DNA from: Tomocerus qinae
Lineage: Eukaryota > Arthropoda > Collembola > Entomobryomorpha > Tomoceridae
Reading direction: 5' to 3'
NCBI GenBank assembly: GCA_020055645.1
Contig: CM034547.1
Coordinates: 57,228,909-57,292,908, forward strand
DNA: 64,000 nucleotides
Shown: one piece after another, positions 37,833 through 51,327 of the stretch
How the letters are laid out: each line of letters opens with the position of its first letter
Position numbering within the stretch: the first letter of the stretch is position 1
Notes under the pieces: generated by a model
Seen by the model: the letters and a program-made list of their open reading frames with translations, nothing else
Databases searched by the model: none
What the model was told of the DNA's origin: nothing
Translations under genes and position numbers: made by a program

Positions 37833-40562
37833 AGCTGAATCCCTTCAGAATCATATGGAGAAATGATCAAAAGTTTGAATTTTGATGTGTAGGTAGTGCC
37901 GAAGTAGCTAGACACGCAAGGGGAAAACATGTATTTGGAAATTGGTTTGACATGACACTTGGAAAGGAAGTGGGATTGATGTGTGCGTAATTGCGTGTAG
38001 AAGCATTACAAGTCAATGTCAAGTGAAAACTAACGCATAAAGCAAGACAAGGACAGCAGGCAGTAAAGCCGATGGACGAGCTTCAAAGCAATTTCGATCT
38101 CATTCCCACAACTGCGTAGTATTTATATTAAAATACATAAATATATATACCTACCTGTTTCTCTACCTAGGATTATTAATATGCTTATAATATAACGAAA
38201 CTACATGTAAAGCAGTTCATGGCATGAAATCATGAGCAATACGGAAATAGAAGTGGAGAAAGATCATAAGAGTTCCCAAGAGCAGAAAATAGAAATTAAA
38301 TTTAAGTTACGTGGCAAGTCAACTTGTATCAGACATAACAGAACAAGCCCGAAATGGAAGTTCACGTGAATTCATAGCCATGAACTTCCTTTGCATCTCG
38401 TTCAGCTGACGTGGTGTAATAATCATAAACTAATAAGAGGAAATAGGGCTACACGTGTAAAAGTTTTTCCTTTGAGCTGTAACTGGGGACTGTGATTTCC
38501 CTAATTTTACTCTTGGAATAGCACAAAATACGAGTACGCATGAAATGATGTGAAAGTCGAGATTCACGCGTCCGCTCCCAACCCTCCTCATCATCTGATG
38601 TGGTGGCCCGATCTTTCTTTACAAATAATAATATTATTTAGGTTAGCTCAAACTGTTATGAAATGCTAACTTAATCTGTTAGCTATTACAAGGAGGAGGA
38701 AAGATTCCCTAGTAATGATGACGTTCTACTTATTCCACACAATCCAAACTTAGCCTATGCCTGTCGTACACACACAATAAGTGATAATAAGCCAAAGAGA
38801 ATAGAGATTCTTATTATTAATATCTATTCCTAAGTTTTCATCTACCAAAGTTTAGCCAGTTATATAGGAGGCGTATATAGGAGGTGTAAAGCCTTTTGTA
38901 AAAGTCGAAGGCAAACAACATCAAACGAATTATAGTCAAAGTCAAGTCAAACGATGTCGAATCAGGGTGCGGTTGAAGTGTTTTCAACTTACATTTGATT
39001 CGAAATAGAGCCGACAGGGAAGATTCCATGTCATATGTGGTTTGCTCGAATCAGCTTCCCTTCTAATAAAGCACGGGAGCTCATTTAGTGTAAATTTTGC
39101 GGATTTGTTTGATCATTCTCTTCTCTGTCGAATATTTTGTTGATTATTCTGTCTGAGAAGCATGTACCCATTGTCAGACTTCCCTTATCAGTCTCTCTAC
39201 GCGTAATAATATTTATCTAGGTACCTAGGCTAAAGAAATAGATCCTCATCCTTAAACTGACTAAACTCAGCCCTTTAGTTTTCTCTCTACACTAAGAAAA
39301 CCTTTCATCTCTCATTCCCTTTGTTCTTTCTGTGTACACATTAATTTAAACACTTAATAAACTTTAACTACTGCACTACTTGCGTTTATTATTATTGTTC
39401 GCAATTCTCAGGCATCTGCTCATCATCTCCCGTACACAATATTTAATTAACTAAACCAACTTCTACTGTCAGATTAATAATAACTCTATGCATCCATACC
39501 ATAAACCGCTTGTCATTACCATCTACCAGAAATTGAGAAATTCCATACCGAATTGTTTGAGTAGGTACTCCATTATTTACCAAACTTTTAATTTAAGTTT
39601 ATAATACTTGTTAAAAGTTTACACAAAAGTGGAAAATTTACTAATTTGTATGTTTTCTCTAAACAACCTAGTAATTTTAATTTGATACCTAATTTTTCTA
39701 TTGAACCCACAAATTAGTTTTTACGTGAATCAGAGCATCTAAATAGTCTCATTTTTAGCGTATTTCTTTTACTTGTACAATGAAATTCGTAGCTATTTAG
39801 GATTTAGGATCGTTGAATAATCTTTTGGATAAATTAGTGTGGAGGGCGCAGTAAAGAATGTGAATAGTACTACCTACTAATGGAGAATAAAGTGTAAATA
39901 AAAGAGTACTTCGATACAAAGGGGTTGAGAAATAGATATAGAAAGCAATGCGGCAGATCGGAGGAGTAGGAAAGTAAATCTTTAGTATTTCAGAGAAGTG
40001 AAAAGTATGACACAAAGAAGAAAGTAGTGAGGGCGGTATGACAGAAGTGCGATCCATTAGAGATTTATTGCAATTCTTGTGTAATATTATTGGCTTTAGC
40101 GCATATTAGGGGCTTAGAGACCCTTTAAAGAGCGTGCTATAAGTTATTAGAGTTATAAATGTGTGTGTGGTAGGCTGGCTGGAGTAAATACGTGTGCATT
40201 AGAAAACAAGTGGGGAAAGGTTGCTCCAAACTGATTGTGAGGCTGATAACGACGAATGTATACGAAATACAAGTGCAGTGCTTCAGGGTGCATATTTTTG
40301 AAACAGAGAGAAAGGATGTAGTAGAAAGATGGAGACAGACTTGACTTGAGTGGAGGAGACTCGCCACTTCCCATTATTTATTTGCCTTTCCAGGAACGAA
40401 ATGATAAATCGTTCTTCTTTTGACTGATAGTACTGCCTTCTTTTCCCCGTTTCCTAATCAATATCTGAATCTGATAAGCTCTGCTCTATTGTACATACAT
40501 ACAGGTACTTTATTACATACATCTATGCTCCTTATAAAGATACTTAATCTATAACACGGCTA
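37833..40562. other. gene-poor region with three islands
   Basis: Purine-then-pyrimidine islands at about 37920-38600, 38840-39300 and 39950-40480. A pentamer patch (AAGTC/AAAGTC) lies near 38935-38950. Minus-strand frames in 39797-40374 mirror the purine bias of the + strand. No gene called. Confidence 0.4.
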
Positions 40563-40600
40563 CTGTATAACATATTGTATAATAATATATTGTTATACAG
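40563..40600. repeat. imperfect hairpin, 10-bp perfect outer stem
   Basis: CTGTATAACA (40563-40572) and its exact reverse complement TGTTATACAG (40591-40600) flank an AT-only 18-bp centre that can pair partly. Confidence 0.85.
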
Positions 40601-43600
40601 AGGGACAGCCAGCACTTCACAGGGGGCATGGCAAAAACTAAATGTATCTACGTATTACATTACATTCTGCATTGCATTTTGTTGTCCCTTGTGTCTGTTC
40701 GCTTCATCGACTCTATTTGTTATGTCCTAGGGTGTGGCTTACCTTTTCAAGTGTCAATCAATGTTCTGAAAGTGAGAATATTTAGTTTCAGACTATTTAT
40801 CTTGTATTTTCGGTATTGCATTGTCCGAATTCTTTTGCACAATTAGGTAAACGTCTTAATTACATCTTACACAAAATCTGTAAAAATCATATCATTGGAA
40901 TGTCAGATTTGAAATATGGATAATTACAATCTGTAAAAACTGCTAAAACGGATGTAGATTCTGTCTCATTATGTTTAATTAATAGCAAATACTTATTTTC
41001 AATCTATCTGATTTTCAAAGTGGATTACAATTTCATTAGGGTCTGAAAAATTAACCCTGCTACAGTTGGCAAATGGTACAAGATAGATATAGAATTAGAA
41101 AGTGTTCCATGTGAAATGATTATACTAATTAAATGCTCTACTTAATTAAATGAGTTCAGGTGTATTTTCCCAAACGATAATTTATGATTGTGTTCAAGTT
41201 TGGAAATGTGAGCTGTACGAGCGATGAGTTTTAGTAGGTAGCAATTTGCTTTCTAAATACAAATAGTTCTCTTATTGCAATTTAACAAACCGTCTTGTTG
41301 TTCTATACTAGTATTTAATAGGCTACAGTTGGTTGTTCCCGTCCTTTTCATGCTCTCTCTCCATGTATAGTAAGTAAATAGGTATGCATTTGCATTTAAT
41401 CGAGAACATGGTTCTATAGTGTTTTGCTGAGCACAACAAAATTAGTAGGCAAAGTCAAGTTAGTCAAACTCAGACTCCTAAAATCCTAAACTAAACAACA
41501 GTCCACTCCTTCTTCAATTATTTAATTGAGCAAAATGATAAATAGTTCTCCATCCATTTGACTGAAGGAATTGAATTAAACTCCTAGGGTTCCTTTCCTA
41601 CTACTCTTCTCTCACTCCCTTTATTGTATTCTTGTTTGCATTTCCATGGCTAGAATCAATACCAACACACTGTGCTTTTCCTCCTATGTTTCTAACATTT
41701 GTTTGCACATGTACATGCAGTGTAATTGAATACTACTGCAGTTCATTCTGAAAAAATCGACTGCTGACAAGGTACAAAGAGCAAATATACATATTTCTCT
41801 ATAAAATCCAATGGCATACAATAAGGAAGTCGTTATGCTATAAAAATGCCACATTTATTTGCATGATTACTAAATGTGCAAAAATTTTCAATCAAGGAAA
41901 ATTGCTTCAAAAGTAGGCAACAAAAGTTAAATGCTAGGTATACCATATGAAAAAAGCAGTCTAGAAAAATATGACTTACGTGTGTATCTGAACATTTTAA
42001 GCAGTTGGTTTGAAATAATATTATGCATTCCAAAGTGTGAATAAGCACACAATAGTCGGTCGAAGGATTTGAGATTAGTTTTCTATTTACATGTAGTTTT
42101 ATAGCATTTGCATTTGGTATATAGAGTAGCCCATATCAAATAAATATTAATTTACCAAATATACGTAACATTTGCCAGTTTTCCACTTAATTACTTAGAA
42201 TATTAAATTATTTGTACTATTTAGAGTGTGCCGTAGTAGAAAGTGACATGGGTCTGGCATACTTATGAAGAGTAGGAGATAAGCACTTTCGTCTAGAGTG
42301 GAGGAGTAGTATTTGTAGGGAATAATATACATAATACAGTAGTTAATGGAAGTGAAAGCCACAATATTTAATCCATAGAGTTGAACTAGTAGCACACTAA
42401 TTGTACGTTATACTGAATACATTACAAGTGTCTCTCCTAAGTACACGCTTTATCTTCCCTACTTGGACTGTTTTAAGTGAGGTTACGCACATAAATAAAA
42501 TATAAGTTCCATATTAAATGGCTACACAATAATGAACAGTTCAGTTTAGCTTAGACTAGAGAAACTCACGAATATTTGGTTGAGTAGGTGGTATATCCCA
42601 CCATTGAAAAGCCATATGCATACTTTCTCTTGGCTTTCTCTTGCAAAATTGCAGGGATGCCAGCCATGTCCCAGTCCTTCCTACAGAGAATACATAGTTA
42701 CTACATTTTCCTGTGTCTCACGCGAAAGCTATTAGTTAATGCCAAGACCGTCTGTTTCCTCCTCAAGACGCCGATACCGATGCGATAAGATAACCGACTG
42801 TATTTCCCTATGGATAAACAATGGGATTTTCTAACGCTTTAGATAAATGGCTTTAGTCATTACTTCTTACTTCCAGTTGTCCTCTTTACTATTCACTTCA
42901 ATTAGGTATTTAGGACCAAACTTTTTTCTTTGATAAGGATAAACACCAATTCCTAATAAGCTAATACCAACCAACTCCTCCAGTCCATCCCACGCCACTG
43001 CAAGGTGCAATTACAACCACTTAAAATAATTATTGAAAGAAACAATAACAATTTCAGACACACAAAATCCGATCGCAAGAACGTAATAATTACCGCATTA
43101 AGGAGCACGATATTTGTAACAAAATTGGACCATTTAAATCCAAGTTACAATAGTTTGTACAATAAGTGGGGGTACTTTAAGAAATTTGTCACAATTTTCT
43201 TCGATAATTAGTAAATAATTCACATAATTGTAGATTTCTAAGCACTATATTCTTGCATTTTGTACTCATTTGAGTGTTCCACTGTAGCCATTATACTTAA
43301 TAAAGCATTGCGTTTCTCCAAGTAGCAATTTCTGCCTACCAGATATTTTGTTCATTACTAATGATGCCATCCAAAGATAGTTTAATAATCGAGAAATTGG
43401 AAAAGTATTCATTAATTAACAACAGAAAGTATTTGTGTTAACGAGCTAAGTAAGTCGGGAAGTCAATAATGTAAGAAATTTCTTCCTTTATATTTGCCCG
43501 GATAATATTATGTAGACCACTATAATTATATGCGGGTGAGCAAATCTTTATTTAGGTACAGATAATAACGAGAATATGCCATAGTAGTATACATTATAAC

Positions 43601-43838
43601 GGATTGTGGATATTTAGGTACATAAATTCGTCCGAGGGAATGAGGTACCATAATTTCATTTTAGTAGTACGAAGGTATTTTAGAATTTCCATCCCAACTA
43701 TTGCATAGTAGTATCTGTCGTGTATTAAGTATAAACTCGGGACGGTAAAGGTCATTAAAACGCAATTAAAGGCGGATTGAAAATGACTCTCTTAACTTTA
43801 ATTTAATTGGAATGCGTGCTTAGTTTAGTAAAATGTAG
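40601..43838. other. gene-poor region
   Basis: AT-rich sequence with a [C/T]ATTA pentamer patch (about 40651-40680) and pyrimidine-rich patches (41590-41700, 42610-42770). The + frame 43005-43211 is Asn/Lys/Ile-rich with no splice support. No gene called. Confidence 0.4.
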
Positions 43839-44342
43839 ATGCTGACGATGAGTCAGTACTAAACGAATTAGGGAACAATCTAGATTCTCTTGAAGCCTCC
43901 AGCCTCTAACTAATAACTTTTAGACCCTCTAAAATTGTCAGTAAATATGTAGCCAGTGTACGTTAAACAAGTTTAAAATATTATAGGAATTGCACATAGC
44001 TGCAAATTATATGGATAAATGTTCATCTAAATTACATTTTGAAATTATTATTAACTTCAGCTGCGCCGTTTCAACCATCGCGTGGAGCTCGGGCGAAGCC
44101 AAATTATGAGAGAGAGTTACATAAACATGTTGGAAAGAAGACAATGTTATTTTCTCCAGAGATAACAGAGTACACAGACAGATATAAAAAACGTATGAAA
44201 CTAATGCGAATATTTGAGTTAAGGTAACAAAACATAACACCAAAAGGGGAAAACTTCATTTATGAAATTATGAGCCATAAATAATTTCGCAGACGATTAA
44301 TTCTTTCAACTTAAGCCCTCCACTTTCAGAAAGAACTGCTAG
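43839..44342 (+). CDS. four-exon small gene model, about 69 residues, function unknown
   Basis: The core is exon 44061-44223 (163 nt, phase 1 in, 2 out) between acceptor attattaacttcag and donor AAG|GTAACA. It encodes APFQPSRGARAKPNYERELH, then KHVGKKTMLFSPEITEYTDR and YKKRMKLMRIFEL: basic, charged, very protein-like. A strong acceptor (ccctccactttcag) at 44329 gives a short last exon (RKNC, TAG at 44340-44342) in matching phase. Upstream, two 17-nt exons fit in phase: 43839-43855 from ATG (donor GTACTA) and 43924-43940 (acceptor aataacttttag, donor GTAAAT). The sum is 210 nt = 70 codons. The microexons are weak and the true 5' end may be elsewhere. The arginine-rich start of the core exon could suit a mitochondrial or nucleic-acid-binding protein, but that is speculation. 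Confidence 0.4.
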
Positions 44343-47003
44343 GAAAGAAATATTAGGAATACGAACAGATAGAGAAGAAAAGTATAAGAGCACGACCAAC
44401 AGCCAGGAAAACTAATCTTGAACAAAGTAAGTTTATTTTAGTTCAGTTGAGACCGCCGTGACGTTGCGTTGGAGTCGAGAGGAGAGAAGCCTTACAATGC
44501 TAGTAGATGAAAAGGGTTGATGACGACATTAGGATACCAGCAAGATTAATACTTTCTCCAGTAAAACTACACTCCAGGACTTTTCTAATGCGTGTTACTT
44601 ACCCATGCATCTGTTTCTATTAAGAATTTATAATTTATGTGTTTTCTATTGTTGATATCATCTATCTCACTGTTTTCCCTCATCTCAAAACTACATTACT
44701 AAATAAACTTATATAAAATTTCAATTAATCATGGCACATCATTTACTCGACCATTTCTAGTAGAGGCATAATATATAGAATTAATAGTGTAGGTAGACCA
44801 AAGAAAATGTAATCTTTTTCCACATACCTTTCTAATAAGCGATAACAATTGATTGTAGATTAATTTACAATGGATGCATGTAAATGTTTCATTTTTACCT
44901 ATAGTACATTATATTATACCTTGAATTGTATTTTATTTATTGTGTTTACCAAGTTGAAATAGATACCTAGACATTATTATAAGGAAGGGAAGACGTATCA
45001 TACATAAAAGATTGGACACAGACACATCGTAGTACTATGCACTCAAGCCATTAGAAGTGAGAAGAATGGTGGTATAGATAGAAAGATAAGGCTTGTAGTG
45101 CTTGTGTGGATGAACAATGGTAAGTAAAGCAGGCGCAAACCACTGAGAAATGGGAAGGAGACGAAGTGGTTTGTTATTTGTCTAAGTTTGTCGGTATAAT
45201 TAAGATGTCAGTGAAATGAAGGGGACGGTAGTGTGTGAAATAAAGAAGGATTTAGAGGAAAATGCAAGTCGGCAAATCCTTCGCTTTCTCCCTTTACACT
45301 CTTCTAGTCATGACACTCTATTCTGTTCAGATGTGAATGTTCATATTAAGTTGATAGTATATAGGGAATGAGTGTAGACGAGAAAAGCAAGAGATGTGGT
45401 TTGGTTATATAGGAGTGTAGTTTCTACTCCTGCTGCAGTAAATTGTAGTTGGGGTGCTCCATTTATATCTTTAGTAGTAAAGCTACTATTAGTCGCAACA
45501 GTCAAGTCACAGTAATGTGACCAAGAACTAGATCAAAGGAAGGAAGGTTATATAGTAGTGCGAGGGAACTGAACTGTATAAAACTAAGTGACTAATAGTA
45601 TGAAATGCACACTGAATTGTATTGAACGTATTATACAGTGTGTACAGCTACCAGAAAGTTTCTTGACAACCTTTCCTTCGTTTTTTTTTGCTTGCAAAAA
45701 GTATTCTACTACAACACGTATATAAATGCACTTATACAAGAGTAGCACTAAGTATATAAGAAACATACTGTAGTATAGTGGGGGTAATAGTACATAAGTA
45801 GTTAGCATCTATTCTTAATGTGACTTAACGAAGTAACGTGTACAATGTACAGATATGTATCTTTGTAAGAAGCCATCAGTAGCAAAGTTCCTATGGAAAA
45901 GTGAGGAAAGGAAGTGAGAAGCTAGCCAACAGGGGAGTCAAATTGTAGTTTTTCTCCTCCCGATACCACACTGCAAAAAGGTAGCATGGAGAAGTATAAG
46001 GAAAAGAACAAGAACTGAAAGAGCAAGAGCAAGGTACACTAAATCATGATTTTCTGGGCTAGGAAATTGGATCGGTAAATTATCGGAAAGACTTTCATCA
46101 GCTTCAACACAAGTCTGGGGAATACTTGGCTAAATTGAGAAAGAGAAATGTTGATTCAACCCACCAGTATTTACTTACTTGTTGTAAATTACACCTTGTT
46201 TTATTAGTTTTGATGGTAATTGCTTTACCACATGGATTTTACTCTTCCAAACATTCTCCTACACTATCGATAAACATTCTGCACCTTAGCTAACTAACAG
46301 TTGATGATAGTATATAAAAAACATTACCTTTGTATATAAAAATTCGACTTCATCTACTATCTGTATTTTAGTGTACTAGAAGTACATAATATACAACTAC
46401 GAATGTAATATTTAAGGTATTAAAGTAAATAAAATTCGCTATTCGGAAAACGTGAGCATTTTTAGCTGAAAAATACCATGCTTGTACCTTATAGAATTGT
46501 CTTAATGTTTATATGTTCACTATATCCACAAGGTTTCACTATATAGTACGACTGCATAACTTGTAGGGAACATTTTCTAAGAATTACAATTCCCGTCAAA
46601 CTTCGACTGTAAATTTTGCCGTGCTAACAACTTTTAATTGCGGACTTTTTACTTCTCGTTAAAAACTCGGAAATTGTTTAAAGAAGGACATCAAAATTAT
46701 CACGGAACTAATGCAGGAGGGATTGCCAAATAAAAGAAAATAAAGCAATGAAAAAGATGGGGAGTGACAGCGTAAAGAGAAACTCGTAAAAAGTAGAGAA
46801 AAGGGCTTAAAGAGCGTGAAGTGTAAAAATTCAGTGATGTTTTAGGTAATCATTGTCTAGTGTCTAATTAAAATGCATAAGCAAAGTTTGTACACATAAG
46901 CTTGCATTCGGTAGTATAAGTCTATCTTAGTTTTGTCAATCTCCTGTCTCTTATGGCGTAATTTTAATTGCGAACTATTCATCTGGCAGGCAGAAATTGT
47001 AAA
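44343..47003. other. gene-poor region with islands
   Basis: Purine-to-pyrimidine islands at 44343-44700, 45000-45330 and 45890-46290. No exon pair was recognised. The final 50 bp contain an acceptor-like ctggcag (46989) just before the ATG at 47004. Confidence 0.4.
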
Positions 47004-47771
47004 ATGGCAGAAAATGCAGTGGAGGACACAATAGAAATGGTCTTAGTAGATAAGATTGACTCTAAAAACAACAAAAAGGGTCTGTACATTGTAAGTTGGC
47101 TGAAAATCTAGATTTGTGCCATACGTAAGAGACTGGAAAACAAAGCTAATTTCATTTCATCACATTATGTACCTATAAAACGGAATAAATGAAAGCATAT
47201 TTATAGTAAAACGAAATAGAAAGGGGAAAATAGGATAAAAGGATGGAAAAACATTTCTGTCTTCAGTCATTTGATTCAGTTGTAAGAAGTATAGAGAGAA
47301 ACGTGAGGATAGGAGAGCAAACATCCCATCACATTACAACACAATACAATAGAAAAGATTCAGGAATAAAATAGGGAACTAGTTGAGTAAACTAAAGCTA
47401 AAGCTAAACAAAGGAGCAACTAAAGAAAAGCAGGCATAAAAAAGTTAAAGCACTAACAGCCAACTCAAGCTCTACAGAAATAAACTCTCTCTGAAAGAAA
47501 GAACATTATTTGGAAGACACAGAGAGAAAACATTACATTACAGTCAGTATTATTGCATTGCCCAGGCTTTTCTTTGCATTGCTCTGCATTGGTTATGGAT
47601 GGGCGGATTGGATGGAAAGCCAGAGAAAAAGAAGTAGGTATGCTTACGTTTATATATCCTGGATAGATTTTACATTCTTTTCTTCACTTCTTAACTATTC
47701 TATCACAAGTGTAGTTCCAGAATTATCCAGGACGTCCACCTCTTCGTCGTCTGAAACTAAATAGCAACTAA
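47004..47771 (+). CDS. three-exon small gene model, 50 residues
   Basis: Exon 1, 47004-47090: ATG then 28 codons, MAENAVEDTIEMVLVDKIDS plus KNNKKGLYI, and a perfect donor GTAAGT (phase 0). It is acidic then basic and is the most convincing start exon in the window. A 15-nt exon, 47267-47281 (SFDSV), is bounded by ctgtcttcag and GTAAGA, phase 0-0. A proposed last exon, 47721-47771, after gtagttccag gives NYPGRPPLRRLKLNSN-TAA in phase 0. The sum is 153 nt. A leader splice acceptor (ctggcag) lies 15 nt before the ATG. Exon 1 is much stronger than the other two. An alternative downstream frame at 47510-47764 (hydrophobic LFFALLCIGYGWADWM) is in another phase. Function unknown. Confidence 0.38.
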
Positions 47772-47801
47772 AATGGAGAAAATCAAACCAAGAAATTAGA
47801 A

Positions 47802-47825
47802 GGGGAATTTAATTTTAAATTCCCC
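47802..47825. terminator. perfect 11-bp hairpin after the small gene
   Basis: GGGGAATTTAA, TT, TTAAATTCCCC: 24 bp, perfect, 2-base loop, about 30 bp after the proposed stop at 47771. It could be a 3' RNA structure or a chance or mobile-element end. The role is inferred only from position. Confidence 0.4.
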
Positions 47826-50800
47826 CGGTAGTGAAAACACTAGTGAGTGGCAATTAGACAGTTAGGTATTTTCCACTTACCCATATGACGTTACGGTCGG
47901 AAAATATTTTTGGAAACGAAGTCAAGTCACTTGAGTTCAGGCTCAAAGGGGCTTAGCTTTCCAGGGCTAAAATAGCGCTACTCTACTAAAACAGATGAAA
48001 AGAAATGAAAAAAGTAATCTTATGGATGGAATAAGTTTATAGTTTTTCGTCAAGGTCGTAAAACTAGCAGAGACAATCAGACACATGGAATATTGATTGA
48101 TTATTTTCCGTTCGATTGCACCCACGCAACGCACTTTCACAGTTGCTTACATAACATAACAAAACGTAACATCAGATCACTTCACAGACTATAAAATTGG
48201 AGGAGCTTTCTCATACGCTTATGTTTTGTGTACTTAAACAATAAAAGTCCAAGTATAAGTAGATGCCATTGCATTTCTGTGTCTCCAGACACTAAACCAA
48301 ATCTTAGCCTTCACTTTCCTGCGTCAAACAGGAAATACTTTCTTCATATCTACACATTCTCTGCAGTGGTAGTAGTATTTACGAGGAAATACTACTTGCA
48401 CATATCTCCTACTACTACAAATAACAATAAATGCAAAGGAAAGTTAAAGCAAAGTTAAATCAGTGAGCAAGACAAGACAAACAATGAAATCTGTTTTGTT
48501 CTTTTACTTCCTCTAAGCTCTAATGCAAACTATACTAAAGAATTTCTTTTTCTAGAGAAAATCCTCTACATTACAAAGGTGCATAGATTCACTTAGGCTT
48601 TTCCTACATATCCATACGTAGATACCAATTGGGTTTGTATACCTAAATAAACACCCCAACGTCTTTTCATAGCGTGCACAGATTTTACATCCCAGTCAAA
48701 GCCATACCCTTACATCCCCAACATGACAATAAACAATGGAATTCACTTTCCATAACGTTTATTGGAGAAAAAGTAACAAAGTCAACCGTAAAAGTGTAAA
48801 TAAACAAAGCTACCCTATGTTTTAGCATGTAAATTGAAAATCACAACAAAGTATAGCAATTAATACTCTTATATATAGAATTTCTACCACCCTGAACACC
48901 CCTAGTGCTACGTATGCTGTATAAATTGTAATCATAAAACCAGTCGACCTTATGCGTAATTGTAAAACTGGTTTGATGTAGTTTAAAATGGATTTTTACA
49001 TTCACCCTTCATATCTTTTCATTTTCCGTGGGTAGATAAAACAGAAAAGAGAATTGCTTTCCAGGAGACAAAAAGTCACCAACTCTATACTTTGCTTAAT
49101 TGAGTCTTGCACAAGTAGTAGTTGTTGCATAAACATATTACACAAAATTCATTTACCATCCTATTTATATTAGTGAGTGTAGTCAAAAGCACATGTAGGT
49201 AGATGAGATGGCTGTCTGCATGCATGTAATCTAATTACAAGAGAATGTATATTTGAATGTTGAATGGTAGAGATGAAATATTTGAAAGCTCAAGTTGACG
49301 CGACATTTCGTCCCATCATCCGTTGACAGATGTTTCTCCACCCTGTTAGCTACGGAGCATCTCCTCCTACTTCTCCTGCAAATGTCAATTTGACAAATGA
49401 TCTCTACAGCTCCACTCGAAATCTGTTCCTGTTTGGTCGGATGTCGGACGGAAGTGTTATATTGTGTTCTATTGTAAGTTCTCTATGCCCGTCCGTTTAG
49501 TAAATACATAAGCCGTCTCCTTGCTACTCCACTGTAATTTAGAATTAGAATATCATGTAAAACTTGAAGCTCCTTTGGGTTCAGATCCTTTGGCCTTTGC
49601 GTTCTTTCGCTTATCAAGTTCAATAGAAAGACAAAGTTGTGAATGAGAAACAACCGTTTCGGCACCATGCATTATTCTACCCTGTTAGTTGTGCTGATAG
49701 TTCAGTTGCCTTCTGTTTTGTTGTGACGAGGCGAATATCTGTAAGTACAAGATGAATGATTGATTTGCTTAATCGCTAGACATCGTCTCTGTCTAATTCT
49801 GTTTGTATCTAAGCCAGAAAGCAAATGCAGCTAGCAGCTAAATGAACTTCCAAAGATCTAATAGCAAACCTAGTATATAATAACCTTTATGATCTCTACC
49901 TAGTATACACATAATAATAATATAGTGTTACTATTTGAATACAACTCTATATCCATATGCTTATGCATTGTATATAATTGTTAGTCTCTTTGTATATGTC
50001 CTTATTGTGTAGCTATTCCAGCTCAGACTTCCAACAGAGATAAATGTGACATTAGTTCATTCGCTTACTTAATATTTGTATTAGTCATTCATTCATGCGA
50101 AGGTAATCTGTCTGAAGGCTCAGTTACTTTGCTCAACTGTGATTGAATAGAAAGAACCAACTTGACTCCATATGTTGAGAGACAGATGAAATGAAGTTGT
50201 TTCCTAATCGGTTTTCTTTTCATGCCCTATAACCTTTTTTTAAATCCGTACAATATACACCATGCTAGAAGCTTAACTTTTTCAGCAGCTCAATTTACAA
50301 GTCTATTTATGACATTTTATGTATGCATACAGTACACAAGCAACAAAACCAATGTTACTGTGCCATCCAGCTCTCAAAGCATGTGAGCAATACTGTAACT
50401 TTATCCGTTTGAATAATTTTTCTGCTCGAAGCATAACAGTAGTAGAAACTTTTGTTTGCAAGATGGTTCATTAACTTTTTTACTAAAATCATTTTTATTG
50501 TATTCGATACAGTTTAACATGCGTTCTACATCAAGGGAGATCGCTGTAATCTGTAGTATATACTCTGTGTGTAAGTAGAGAATGTAAAAAAATGCAATTC
50601 TAAGCAAAAGCATCGGTTCAAGCAACAATACCTGACAGTTTGATAGTAAGTAGAGCATGATAAACTCGGAACTTTCTGTGTTAGACTATGCATAATTTAG
50701 CAATTAATATTAAATCAGTTGACAAAACGTCCCATTTATGAATAATATACTAGAAATGCAGAGGAGGTGGGCATTTTTGCAAAGCATTTATATTTTAACA

Positions 50801-51069
50801 CTTATTTATGTATACGTAGTGAGTCTACAAATAAATATTGTACTTTGCAAAAAACATTTTGTGGTAAAAATAAAAGTTGGTTTGAACTGATGATAGAGGC
50901 TGATGGTTTGGCCTTGCTAACGCAACGCGGGGCCAGGAAGGAAATCAAACCAAACCCATCTGAAGTGAACCCGAAAAAGGAAACTCTTTCAGTCCGGCAG
51001 ACTGCCTGCTGAGGTATACGCTAGAGTTGTACTACATATGTGCACATATACATAAATGCATATATAAAT
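47826..51069. other. gene-poor region
   Basis: Includes pentamer patches (acataacataac near 48150), islands at 48420-48740 and 49200-49640, and AT-rich gaps. The + frame 50767-51012 ends in a charged stretch (KEIKPNPSEVNPKKETLSVR), but its first half is Cys/Tyr/Phe-rich and it lacks an acceptor. No gene called. Confidence 0.35.
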
Positions 51070-51282
51070 TCAGGAGGCTAACTTAGCTAACCCGAAAAGA
51101 TTTGCTTTGGTTGGTCCTGGTGTTTGGTTAAATAGAATTGGGTAGCGCTCAGACTTGGTGTAGCTATAAGGCAAATCCTCAAGTACCGATAAATCTCTTC
51201 TAGGGAGCACAACGTCCAGGAAGAGAAAAGGATGCTTGCTTGCCTTGCTAATATGTTCTATATGCACTGCTGCGGACCACAT
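51070..51282 (-). CDS. possible single-exon small gene, 70 residues
   Basis: ATG at 51282 (A at -3) opens MWSAAVHIEHISKASKHPFL, then FLDVVLPRRDLSVLEDLPYS, ending LFGLAKLAS-TGA. The mix of acidic, basic, Pro and hydrophobic residues is protein-like. No introns are needed. No AATAAA was seen. It lies 45 bp from an oppositely oriented ATG frame at 51328. Function unknown. Confidence 0.33.
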   Translation of the reverse strand: MWSAAVHIEHISKASKHPFLFLDVVLPRRDLSVLEDLPYSYTKSERYPILFNQTPGPTKANLFGLAKLAS

Positions 51283-51327
51283 CTTACTCTACATACTATT
51301 ACCACATAAAATATATCCACAATATAC

